Assembly: GCF_004022215.1 (NCBI RefSeq)
Contig: NZ_SAUZ01000012.1
Span: forward strand, 102,661-166,660
Source: Paenirhodobacter populi
Lineage (GTDB): Bacteria > Pseudomonadota > Alphaproteobacteria > Rhodobacterales > Rhodobacteraceae
Direction: 5' to 3'
DNA length: 64,000 nucleotides
Below the pieces are notes generated by a model. The model worked only from the letters and a program-made list of their open reading frames with translations. It was not told where the DNA came from and did not search any database. The position numbers and the translations under genes are program-made. Positions 8,809 to 15,918 of this stretch are shown here, piece after piece (within the stretch, counting starts at the first letter, position 1; each line of letters begins with the position of its first letter).

Positions 8809-8852
8809 CAATGAGCCGTTGAGGCGCCATTGGTGCGCGCCTAACGGCGAAT
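8809..8852 (-). repeat. Hairpin insert, copy F (in IS3 orfB)
   Basis: It lies between the OrfB segments GRRF and LNIVDDV. On the minus strand the arms are CCGTTAGG and CCAATGG, pairing with one G-T wobble and a bulged A around CGCGCA; the tail is CGCCTCAACGGCTCATT. The second tail arm AACGG again complements the start of the first arm (CCGTT). About 38 bases exceed the expected coding length. Confidence 0.55.
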
Positions 8853-9252
8853 GAACCGCCGCCCGCAGGCAAACTGGTCATGCACGAAGTCCGGCGACCA
8901 TCGAGCGTTTGCTTTTGCCTCAACCAGGATCGGAGCCCATGTGCCGACGGCTCGCCGTCGGGCTCGACGCTTGCGAACCGTCAGTCCTTCCTCCCGGTAG
9001 AGACGATAGAGGCGATTGACCCCCGATGGTTCGCCCTCCCGCCGCAGCAGGATGAACCGCTGACGATAACCGAAGCGGCGCCGCGCGTTGGCGAGATCCC
9101 CTGGCGCGCAGCTCCGTCTCTGGCGGACGGCACGACTGGTAGCGCACCCTCTTCCGGTCCGCTCCGGCGATGGAACAAGCCCGCCGTTCTGACAGGCCCA
9201 TGACGGCCCGCAGATGCGCGACGGCTTCGCGCTTCACGGCAGGCCCTGCCAT

Positions 9253-9510
9253 TTTTGACAGAAGCTTCTTAAGCGCCGCAGCGTCCAGCATCTGGCCGGC
9301 CAACAGCTTCTTAAGATTCGTGTTCTCGTCTTCCAGAGCGTTCAGGCGCTTGGCGTCGGACACGTCCATCCCGCCATACTTCGCCTTCCCATTATACAGC
9401 GTCGCCTAGCTGATCCCGTGCTTGCGGGCCAGCTCGCCTGCCTTCGCACCGGCCTCGTACTCCCGCAGCACCGCGATGATCTGCTCTTCCGTAAATCGTT
9501 TCCGCTTCAT
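9253..9510 (-). pseudogene. IS3-family transposase OrfA with internal stop
   Basis: It starts MKRKRFTEEQIIAVLREYEA and carries the helix-turn-helix (AKAGELARKHGIS), then an in-frame TAG where relatives carry glutamate. It then continues with ATLYNGKAKYGG and the leucine-zipper stretch RLNALEDENTNLKKLLAGQM. A tryptophan conserved in YNWKAKYGG is replaced by glycine. The reading frame continues directly into OrfB without the usual programmed frameshift, another sign of decay. Confidence 0.8.
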
Positions 9511-9547
9511 CTGTTCGTCCTCCAATCAAGACCGGACTCCAATCTCA

Positions 9548-9574
9548 GTTGGAGGAAAATTCAGTGGCTCGTCA
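9548..9574. repeat. IS3-family terminal inverted repeat, right (orfA side)
   Basis: Read inward on the minus strand it starts TGACGAGCCACTGAATT, the partner of 8268-8294. A small palindrome CTCCAA/TTGGAG overlaps its inner edge. Confidence 0.8.
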
Positions 9575-9752
9575 AAAGTGTTTGAACCGGCATAGAAAAC
9601 TGCCTCCTTACACTGATGGTCATGATGCCCCCGTGGTCATCGGGGGGGTGCAGTGCGGGATGTTGGTTGTGGAGATGACTGCGAAGATCCGTCGGGCGTA
9701 TTTCCAGGAGAAGAAGACGATCAAGCAGATATGCCGGGAGTTGCGGATCTCG

Positions 9753-9797
9753 TGGAGTGCGGCGTGAGCCGCCACCGGTTCAAGGCCACGCCGAACG
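9753..9797 (-). repeat. Hairpin insert, copy G (in IS21 istA)
   Basis: The plus strand reads GGCGTGAGCCGCC, then ACCGGTTCAAGGCC, then ACGCCGAACG. GGCGTG can pair with CACGCC. It shares GCCGCCA, GGT, AGGCCA and GCCGAACG with copy E in the same order, and its minus strand resembles the GGCCT(C/T)GAACC core of copies A-D. The istA frame is interrupted here (CRELRIS before, RVIRSG after) with about 36 surplus bases. Confidence 0.5.
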
Positions 9798-10216
9798 GTG
9801 CGGAGAGTGATCCGATCCGGTGTGACGGAACTGACCTATGAACGGACAATCCAGCCGCTGCCGAAGATCGGCCCCTGGAAAACAAGCTCGACGGGATGCT
9901 GGCGGCAAACGCCCTGAAACCGAAGCGCGAGCGCCTGACCCTGATCAGGGTTTTCGAGGAACTCCGGTCCCTCGGCTATGACGGTGGCTACGATGCTGTC
10001 CGGCGCTACGCGGGCTCGTGGTCCAAGGAGGAACGGGAGGCTTCGGCCGTCGCCTATGTGCCGTTGATCTTCGATCCGGGCGAGGCTTATCAGTTCGACT
10101 GGAGCCACGAGATCGTGGTGATCGATGGGGCGACCACCACAGTGAAGGTTGCGCATGTCCGCCTCTGCCACAGCCGGATGCTGTTTGTCCGGGCCTATCC
10201 GCGCGAGACGCAGGAG

Positions 10217-10255
10217 CCTCAGCCATCGGGCTCGGACCGATGGCGCTACGATGGC
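10217..10255 (+). repeat. Hairpin insert, copy B (in IS21 istA)
   Basis: Arms CCATCGG (10223-10229) and CCGATGG (10237-10243) enclose loop GCTCGGA; the tail is CGCTACGATGGCTTC. It lies between YPRETQE and the HDKAFAFF segment of IstA and adds about 39 bases, keeping the frame open in this one case. Confidence 0.6.
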
Positions 10256-10324
10256 TTCGATCTTCGACGCCATGACAAGGCCTTCGCCTTCTTCGGGGGT
10301 GCCTGCGCTCGGGGGATCTACGAC

Positions 10325-10365
10325 AGTGAGGCTGGGCCGCCATGGGTCTGAGGCCAAGCCGAACG
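10325..10365 (-). repeat. Hairpin insert, copy E (in IS21 istA)
   Basis: The plus strand reads GAGGCTGGGCC, then GCCATGGGTCTGAGG, then CCAAGCCGAACG. GGCTGGGCC and GGCCAAGCC pair over nine bases with one mismatch. It aligns end to end with copy G. The IstA frame breaks after ARGIYD and resumes at KTAADTIFVGRD. Confidence 0.5.
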
Positions 10366-10456
10366 AAAACGGCGGCGGATACGATTTTCGTTGGCCGCGA
10401 CCGCGCCTACAATCGCCGTTTCCAGCAGATGTGCGGGCGCTATCTGGTCGATCCGC

Positions 10457-10498
10457 CGTCCATTGGGCTTGAACCAATGGCGCCTCGATGAACGGCCC
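10457..10498 (+). repeat. Hairpin insert, copy C (in IS21 istA)
   Basis: Arms CCATTGG (10461-10467) and CCAATGG (10475-10481) enclose loop GCTTGAA; the tail is CGCCTCGATGAAC. The middle base pair is T-A where copies A and B have C-G, a compensating change. The frame jumps between RYLVDP and CTPASGWEKG with about 37 surplus bases. Confidence 0.65.
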
Positions 10499-11063
10499 TG
10501 CACCCCTGCCTCTGGCTGGGAGAAGGGACAGGTCAAGAACCAGGTCGGCGTTGTCCGGCGGCGGTTCTTCGTGTCTCGACCGAAGTTCAAAAGCCACGCC
10601 GAACTCAGTGCGTGGCTCAAGGATCGCTGTGTTGCCTGGGCCAGATCCCATCCGCACCCCGAGCTGCGCGAGCGCACGATCTGGGAGGTGTTCCAGGACG
10701 AGCGTGCGAGTCTGGTGCCCTATGTCGGTCCCTTCGATGGCTTCCATGCCGTGCCGGCCTCGGTCTCCAAGACCTGTCTCGTCCGGTTCGACAAGAACCG
10801 CTACTCGGTGGACGGTCGCGCTGTAGGTCGACCGGTCGAGATCCGCGCATATGCCGAGCGTCGAGTTCTGGCAGGACGGCAAGATCGTCGGGCAGCACGA
10901 ACGCGCCTTCGGTCGCGACAAGGCCATCTACGATCCGCTGCACTATATTCCGGTTCCGGCCCGCAAGCCCGGCGCCCTTCGGAACGGAGCTCCCTTCAAG
11001 GAATGGGAACTGCCGCCAGCGATCAGGCGCGTTCAGCGCAAGCTGGGCAAGGTGCTGGACGCG

Positions 11064-11765
11064 ATGGGCCAGCGGAAGCTCTACGGCATGAAAGCCGCCT
11101 ACGATGAGATCATCGCCACGGCAGTGAAGCGACAGCACGAGCCGCAGCAGATCGTCGGCGACCTGCTGAACGCGGAGATCAGCGAGAAGCAGGCACGCTC
11201 GATCAAATACCAGATGACGATCGCACGGCTTCCCTTGGCCAAGGAGATCGACGAGTTCGCCTTCGAGGAAACGCCCGTGAACGAGACGCTGGTGCGAGAT
11301 CTGGCCAGCGGGGAGTTCCTCGACCAGCAGCGCAACATCGTGCTGATCGGCGGGACCGGCACCGGGAAGTCCCACCTTGCCGTCAGCATCGCCCGGTCGT
11401 GTATCCGGCGTGGAAAACGAGGCCGCTTCTTCAACGTCGTGGACCTGGTGAACAAGCTCGATGCTGAAGCCCGCGCCGACCGCCAGGGACGCACCGCGGA
11501 TCTGCGGTGCCGGCTCGACTTCCTGATCCTCGACGAACTCGGCTATCTGCCCTTCGCCCAGACCGGCGGGCAACTGCTGTTCCTCCTCATCAGCCGCCTC
11601 TACGAGCGCATTTCCATCATCGTGACGACAAACCTCGACTTCGGCGAATGGCCGTCGGTCTTCGGCGACGCCAAGATGACCACCGCTCTCCTCGATCGCC
11701 TCACCCATCACTGCGACAGTGTCGAGACCGGCAACGAGAGCTGGCGCTTCAAGATCAGGGAATAA
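11064..11765 (+). CDS. istB: IS21-family helper ATPase IstB
   Basis: About 233 residues of the AAA+/DnaA-like IstB family that assists IstA transposase. Seen are Walker [20 protein letters not shown], Walker [13 protein letters not shown] and sensor region [19 protein letters not shown], with the family ending [18 protein letters not shown]. The ATG at 11064 is a guess, because the frame is open upstream into the istA remnant ([12 protein letters not shown]) with no stop. Relatives begin with a few residues before [20 protein letters not shown]. It looks intact, but its partner IstA is dead, so it is probably a non-functional leftover. Confidence 0.7.
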   Translation: MGQRKLYGMKAAYDEIIATAVKRQHEPQQIVGDLLNAEISEKQARSIKYQMTIARLPLAKEIDEFAFEETPVNETLVRDLASGEFLDQQRNIVLIGGTGTGKSHLAVSIARSCIRRGKRGRFFNVVDLVNKLDAEARADRQGRTADLRCRLDFLILDELGYLPFAQTGGQLLFLLISRLYERISIIVTTNLDFGEWPSVFGDAKMTTALLDRLTHHCDSVETGNESWRFKIRE

Positions 11766-11925
11766 CCGAAACCCCGCTGGCCCGATACGGCTGCGCTGTG
11801 GGGAGGCTACACCGCATCGGGTCAGCTACCTGTGCGACAAGCAGGGGGTCATTTTTGGACGCCTATAGGGGGTTCCGTGCCGATGACGTAATTGCTTCGG
11901 TCATTTCCTGAAACGTCCAATGCGA

Positions 11926-12704
11926 GCAGGCTTTCGGTTCGAATGAACAAAAGCGATGAAAACGACGCGCGCGGCCTGGCCGAGCTGGTACGGATCGGCT
12001 GGTGTCGCGAGGTGGCGGTGAAGAGCGCGGCCAGTCAACAGGTGCGTTCCCTTCTTGTGGCCCGGTCACGGCTGGTTGCCGTCCGATGCGATCTGGAAAA
12101 CCAGGTGCGGTCGATGCTCAAGGAATACGGCCTGATCTTTCCACGCTCGGTCGCCGGGTAGTTCCAGCGTCGCGTCATCGAATTGACGGATGAAGGTCAC
12201 GTGTTGTGGTGCGTTTTACAACCGCTGCTTTCCGTCCATGCCCACGTCTGTGGTGAACTCGGGGGGGGGGCGATCAGCAGGTCCGTCACTTGGCCAGAGG
12301 GGACGAGACGACTCGCCGATTGATGAGCGTTCCCGGCATCGGAATGGTGACTGCCCTGACATTCCGGCACACCATTGATGATCCCGCCCGCTTTCGGAGT
12401 GCCACGACCGTCGGCGCCTATCTCGGCCTCACCCCGCGGCGAAAGCAACTGGGGCAAACGGATACAAAGGGCCATGTCTCACGCTGCGGAGATCGGTTGC
12501 TGCGCACCTATCTGTTCGAGGCGGCGAGCGTTCTGCTTCACCGGACAAGGCAATGGTGCGGGCAAAGCCTGGGGTCTGCGGTTGGCCAGACGAAACGGCA
12601 TGAAGAAAGCCCAGGTCGCGGTGGCGCGAAAACTGGCGGTCATCCCCCACTGCATCTGGGTCGACGGCACCTCGTTTGAATGGGGAAGAGAAATGCCGGC
12701 GTAA
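11926..12704 (+). pseudogene. IS110-family transposase remnant
   Basis: The 5' end (DEDD catalytic start) is missing. Recognisable text begins [20 protein letters not shown] and continues through [19 protein letters not shown], then a TAG stop and a frame disruption at a run of ten G near 12260. The Transposase_20 part [20 protein letters not shown] and [15 protein letters not shown] follow. A further small indel near 12560 shifts to [20 protein letters not shown] and the end FEWGREMPA. Motifs and order are those of IS110/IS1111 elements. It follows the IS21 right end directly. Confidence 0.75.
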
Positions 12705-12765
12705 CCCATCAAAGTCCAACCCCGAGATCGCAGGGCTGAAGCCAGGCCTGTGATGTCCCCACATT

Positions 12766-12803
12766 CGCCATGGGCCTTGAACCCGTGGCGGCACCATGGC
12801 TCA
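12766..12803 (+). repeat. Hairpin insert, copy D
   Basis: Arms CCATGGG (12768-12774) and CCCGTGG (12782-12788) enclose loop CCTTGAA; the tail is CGGCACCATGGCTCA. The variable pair of the stem is G-C here, against C-G in A and B and T-A in C, plus one T-G wobble. It lies between the IS110 remnant and an IS3-family orfB tail. Confidence 0.6.
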
Positions 12804-12997
12804 TCCCGCAGCAGAATGACATGGTCGAGCGCGTGATCCGGACGCTGAAAGAGTAATGCGTCCATCGCCAACGCATCGACAGCATCCGGCATGCGACCCG
12901 CGCTATCGGTGACTGGATCAGCTTCTAAAACAACCGCCGCCCTCACCAGGCGCTTGCAATGCGCACGCCTGCCGAGGCATTCAGATTGGCCGCTTAA
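12801..12997 (+). pseudogene. C-terminal tail of an IS3-family OrfB
   Basis: The frame reads PQQNDMVERVIRTLKE, stop, CVHRQRIDSIRHATRAIGDW, ISF, stop, NNRRPHQALAMRTPAEAF, ending RLAA. Both internal TAA codons are single-base changes from the CAA (Gln) and TAC/TAT (Tyr) found at these places in relatives. Only the last 65 or so residues of the integrase domain remain, including the final catalytic glutamate region (NDMVERVIRTLKE). Confidence 0.75.
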
Positions 12998-13311
12998 CCG
13001 GGGCAGATTCCGCTGGGTCGATACAACATGGCGATGGCTGTCCTCAACGGATTATAGTGGGGGGACTATGGATTATAGTGGGGGGACTATATTGTGATCC
13101 GCACCATTGGTGAAGCCATGGACTGGATCGAGACACCGCAGCAGGCGGACTCGCGGTCATTGTCTCCGGTGGCGATGGAACCCCAAACGGGATCTCGGGG
13201 ACGGCAAGACAGGCCCGTGAAACCACGCAGACATCATCGCGGCTCACGGGCGAAAAGCCGGGTTCCGGGCGCGGTCCGGGGAAGCGGCCCTTGGCGCCAC
13301 CGTCCAGCTCA
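12998..13311. other. Gene-free stretch with a tandem repeat
   Basis: Between the last mobile-element fragment and the transporter operon end no coding signal is convincing. The only structure seen is the 21-bp tandem repeat at 13049-13090. Confidence 0.6.
13049..13090. repeat. Two tandem 21-bp units with palindromic core
   Basis: Two exact adjacent units (13049-13069, 13070-13090), each containing ATAGT and ACTAT as inverted arms around six G. It may be a leftover terminal repeat of a mobile element or a replication-slippage product; no family is recognised. Confidence 0.7.
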
Positions 13312-15024
13312 TCAGATGCCGGGAACCCGGGCGATATCGAAGCCCGGACGCGGGATCGCCTCCAGCAGCATCCGGGTATAGGCCTCTTTCGGCGCGCCGA
13401 AGATCTGCGCGGCGCTGCCCTCTTCGATGATCTCGCCGTGGCGCATGACGATGACCCGGTCGCAGAGATGATGCACCACCGACAGGTCATGGCTGATGAA
13501 CAGCAGTGTCAGGTTGAGGTGGCGGCGCAGCTCCATCAGCAGGTTGATCACCTGCGCCTGGATCGACACGTCGAGCGAGGCGACAGGCTCGTCGCAGATG
13601 ATCACCTCGGGCTGCATCGCCAGCGCCCGCGCGATGGCGATGCGCTGCCGCTGCCCGCCCGAGAACTGATGCGGGTAGCGGTCCGCCAGCGCCGGATCGA
13701 AGGCCACGGCGCGCAGCCAGCGATCGACATAGGCGCGCGCCTCGCCGCGTGTGCAGAAGCCATGCACGACGGGGCCTTCGGCGACGGATTGAAAGATCGT
13801 CCGGCGCGGATCGAGCGAGGCGAAGGGATCCTGAAAGATCATCTGGACCTTCGTGCCGTGCTTGCGGTTGCCGTCCATCACCGGCGCGCCGCCGACGGTG
13901 ACGCGCCCGTCGGTGGGCGGGGTGATGCCGCACAGGATGCGCCCGAGCGTCGATTTCCCCGAACCGGATTCGCCGACGAGACCAAGGATCTCGCCCCGCG
14001 CGATGGTCAGCGAGGCGGAGCTGACCGCCCGCACCGGCACCGGCGGTCTGGCCAGCCCGCAGCGGATCGCGAAACGTCGGAGCGCGCCCGCTTGGGCCAG
14101 GAAGATCTTGTCCACGCCGCGCGCCTCGACGAAGGCGGGGTCGGGCGGCGCGCCGATGGCCGCGCCGCCGAGACCGGAGAAATCCATCTTCCCCGCCGCC
14201 TCGGTCGCGTTCGAGGCCAGCAACTCCCCCGGCCGCGAGCGCGAGGGCAGGGCGTCCAGCAGCCCCTGCGTATAGGGATGCTCGGGCGTTTCCAGCACCC
14301 TGCGCACGGGGCCGGCCTCGACGATCTTGCCGCGCCGCATCACGGCGATGCTGTCGGCGATCGAGGAAACCGTCGCCAGATCGTGGCTGATCCAGATCAG
14401 CGAGGTGCCCATTTCGGCCACGAGGCTCTTCACCTCCTTCAGGATTTCGGCCTGCACGGAGACGTCGAGCGCGGTCGTCGGCTCATCCGCGATGACCAGC
14501 CGCGGGCGGTGCAGCAGCGCGATGGCGATCGCCACCCGCTGGCGCATGCCGCCGGAAAATTCATGCGGATACTGATCGACCTTGTGGGCCGGATCGACGA
14601 TGCGGACGCGGGCCAGCGCCTCGACCGCGCGGCGGCGCACCTCGGCGTCCGAGGCGGGTTCATGCGCGCGGATCGCCATGCCGATCTGGTCGATGATCTT
14701 CACCACCGGGTTCAGCGTCATCATCGGGTCCTGAAAGACCATCGATATGTCCTTGCCGCGGATGCGGCGCAGCTGGCGTTCCTCCATGCCGACGAGTTCG
14801 CGCCCGTCGAAGCGGATCGAGCTGCCGTCCTCGATCCGGCCGGGCCGGTCGATCAGCCCGATCAGGGAAAAGCCGGTGATCGACTTGCCCGAGCCGGATT
14901 CGCCCACAAGGCCCATGACCTCGCCGCGCTCCAGCGTGAAGGAAATGCCGTCGACCGATCTGACGATGCCGCGGTCGGTATGGAACCAGGTGCGCAGGTC
15001 GCGGACGTTCAGAAGATGGGTCAT
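13312..15024 (-). CDS. Glutathione/dipeptide ABC transporter, fused double ATPase (GsiA-like)
   Basis: A 570-residue protein with two complete ABC ATPase domains in tandem. The first has Walker A GLVGESGSGKS, signature SGGMRQRVAIAIALL and Walker B LVIADEPTTALD. The second has Walker A GESGSGKS, signature SGGQRQRIAIARALAM and Walker B VIICDEPVASLD. Such fusion is typical of E. coli GsiA. The start at 15024 (MTHLLNVRDLRTWF) overlaps the end of the upstream permease gene; the frame is open further upstream but reads nothing family-like. It is the last gene of a minus-strand operon from 17619. With the isoaspartyl peptidase nearby, the set resembles iaaA-gsiABCD. Confidence 0.9.
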   Translation of the reverse strand: MTHLLNVRDLRTWFHTDRGIVRSVDGISFTLERGEVMGLVGESGSGKSITGFSLIGLIDRPGRIEDGSSIRFDGRELVGMEERQLRRIRGKDISMVFQDPMMTLNPVVKIIDQIGMAIRAHEPASDAEVRRRAVEALARVRIVDPAHKVDQYPHEFSGGMRQRVAIAIALLHRPRLVIADEPTTALDVSVQAEILKEVKSLVAEMGTSLIWISHDLATVSSIADSIAVMRRGKIVEAGPVRRVLETPEHPYTQGLLDALPSRSRPGELLASNATEAAGKMDFSGLGGAAIGAPPDPAFVEARGVDKIFLAQAGALRRFAIRCGLARPPVPVRAVSSASLTIARGEILGLVGESGSGKSTLGRILCGITPPTDGRVTVGGAPVMDGNRKHGTKVQMIFQDPFASLDPRRTIFQSVAEGPVVHGFCTRGEARAYVDRWLRAVAFDPALADRYPHQFSGGQRQRIAIARALAMQPEVIICDEPVASLDVSIQAQVINLLMELRRHLNLTLLFISHDLSVVHHLCDRVIVMRHGEIIEEGSAAQIFGAPKEAYTRMLLEAIPRPGFDIARVPGI

Positions 15025-15917
15025 TTGCGCAGCCTCGGGTTCAACTGGTCGCGGATCTGGTCGCCGGTGAGGTTGATCGCCATGATCAGGACGATCAGCG
15101 CCACCCCGGGATAGATCGCGATCCAGTAGCGGCCGGACATCAGGTATTGAAAGCCATTCGCGATCAGCATGCCGAGCGAGGGCTCCGTGGCGGGCAGGCC
15201 GACACCGAGGAAGGACAGCGTCGCTTCGAGCGAGATGGCCGAGGCGACCTGCACCGTCGCCACCACGATCAGCGGCGGCAGGGAATTCGGCAGGATGTGG
15301 CGGGTGATGACGAACCAGCCGCCCATCGGCACGGAAAGCGCGGCCTGCACGTAATCCTTCTGCCGCTCGGCCGCCGCCGCGCCATGCGCCGTGCGCACGA
15401 AATAGGCGTATTGCGCAAAGACCAGCGCGAGGATCAACTGCCCCTTGCCCTGCCCGAGGATCGCCGCCACCACGAAGGCCAGAAGGATCGCCGGGAACGA
15501 GAGCTGCACATCCACGATGCGCATGATCAGCGCCTCGATCCGGCCGCCGAGATAGGCGGCGCTGCACCCCACCACCGCGCCGATGGCAAAGGCGATGGCG
15601 CCGGCCATCAGCCCCATCTCGAGCGAAATCCTCAGGCCGTAGACGATCGCCGAAAGCAGGTCGCGCCCCTGGCTGTCGGTGCCCAGCAGATGCAGCATCC
15701 CGTCGCGCCCGACATATCCCGGCGGGCGGCGGGCATCGCGCAGCACCAGCGACTTGAGGTCATAGGGATCCTGCGGCACGACGAACGGCGCAAACACCGC
15801 CAGCAGGATGATCGCCACCACCACGGCCAGCGCGACGACCGCCACCCTGTTGCGGCGGAAGTCACGCCAGAAGGCCGCCAGCGGCGAAACGGATTGCAGG
15901 GGCCGGGCCTCGGACAT
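15021..15917 (-). CDS. Dipeptide/glutathione-type ABC permease (GsiD/DppC-like)
   Basis: A 298-residue permease starting MSEARPLQSVSPLAAFWRDF. The N-terminal membrane helix (VAVVALAVVVAIILLAVFAP) is followed by the DppC-type periplasmic segment (HLLGTDSQGRDLLSAIVYGL) and the EAA loop AAAAERQKDYVQAALSVPMG, then ITRHILPNSLPPLIV. About six membrane helices. Its start lies just past the stop of the upstream permease gene (two bases apart), and its end overlaps the ATPase gene start, so translation is coupled. Confidence 0.92.
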   Translation of the reverse strand: MSEARPLQSVSPLAAFWRDFRRNRVAVVALAVVVAIILLAVFAPFVVPQDPYDLKSLVLRDARRPPGYVGRDGMLHLLGTDSQGRDLLSAIVYGLRISLEMGLMAGAIAFAIGAVVGCSAAYLGGRIEALIMRIVDVQLSFPAILLAFVVAAILGQGKGQLILALVFAQYAYFVRTAHGAAAAERQKDYVQAALSVPMGGWFVITRHILPNSLPPLIVVATVQVASAISLEATLSFLGVGLPATEPSLGMLIANGFQYLMSGRYWIAIYPGVALIVLIMAINLTGDQIRDQLNPRLRK

Positions 15918-15918
15918 C

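Larger units (their letters stand above)
8273..9252 (-). pseudogene. IS3-family transposase OrfB (DDE integrase), broken
   Basis: OrfB landmarks appear in order but in changing frames: KREAVAHLRAVMGLSERRAC, a single-base loss near 9108, VNRLYRLYREEGLTVRKRRA, VHDQFACGRRF, then [15 protein letters not shown], then [18 protein letters not shown] and [16 protein letters not shown], ending [16 protein letters not shown]. Two breaks (after GRRF and after CLAAIP) coincide with inserted hairpins at 8809-8852 and 8718-8760. Catalytic residues around VSD and [11 protein letters not shown] remain recognisable. The final frame has no stop inside the element and reads into the serine recombinase remnant. 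Confidence 0.8.
8268..9574 (-). mobile_element. IS3-family insertion sequence, complete ends but inactive
   Basis: A 1307-bp element bounded by 27-bp imperfect terminal inverted repeats that open TGACGTGCCACTGAA at the left and TGACGAGCCACTGAA at the right (read inward). Inside are orfA and orfB in the minus orientation. Size and gene order are those of the IS3 family. The flanking bases (GGC left, AAA right) do not form a target duplication. The left flank is a serine recombinase and the right flank an IS21-family element, so the copy marks a rearrangement junction. It is inactivated by a nonsense codon in orfA, small indels and two hairpin inserts in orfB. Confidence 0.8.
9660..11063 (+). 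pseudogene. IS21-family transposase IstA, fragmented
   Basis: The N-terminus MLVVEMTAKIRRAYFQEKKT is followed by the helix-turn-helix IKQICRELRIS. The frame then breaks at 9753 and resumes with RVIRSGVTELTYERTIQPLP. The DDE domain is visible as YQFDWSHEIVVIDGATTTVK, KAFAFFGGACARGIYD, VGRDRAYNRRFQQMCGRYLV, then CTPASGWEKGQVKNQVG and [20 protein letters not shown]. Breaks at 9753, 10217, 10325 and 10457 fall at hairpin inserts; another small shift lies near 10850. After [12 protein letters not shown] the last 70-100 residues are missing and the frame passes straight into IstB. Confidence 0.8.
9575..11865 (+). mobile_element. IS21-family insertion sequence, decayed
   Basis: It contains an istA reading frame broken at several points and an intact-looking istB. 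The right side keeps the IS21-type terminal motif GGGGGTCATTTTTGGACGCC near 11845-11864; the left end abuts the IS3-family element at about 9574, so the true left terminus is uncertain. Three or four of the istA breaks are hairpin inserts. The 3' end of istA and the start of istB are joined in one open frame, implying an internal deletion. Confidence 0.7.

Noticed and set aside
8265..9577. Target-site duplication around the IS3-family element
   Set aside because: Bases immediately outside the inverted repeats are GGC and AAA and do not match for any likely length of 3-5 bp.
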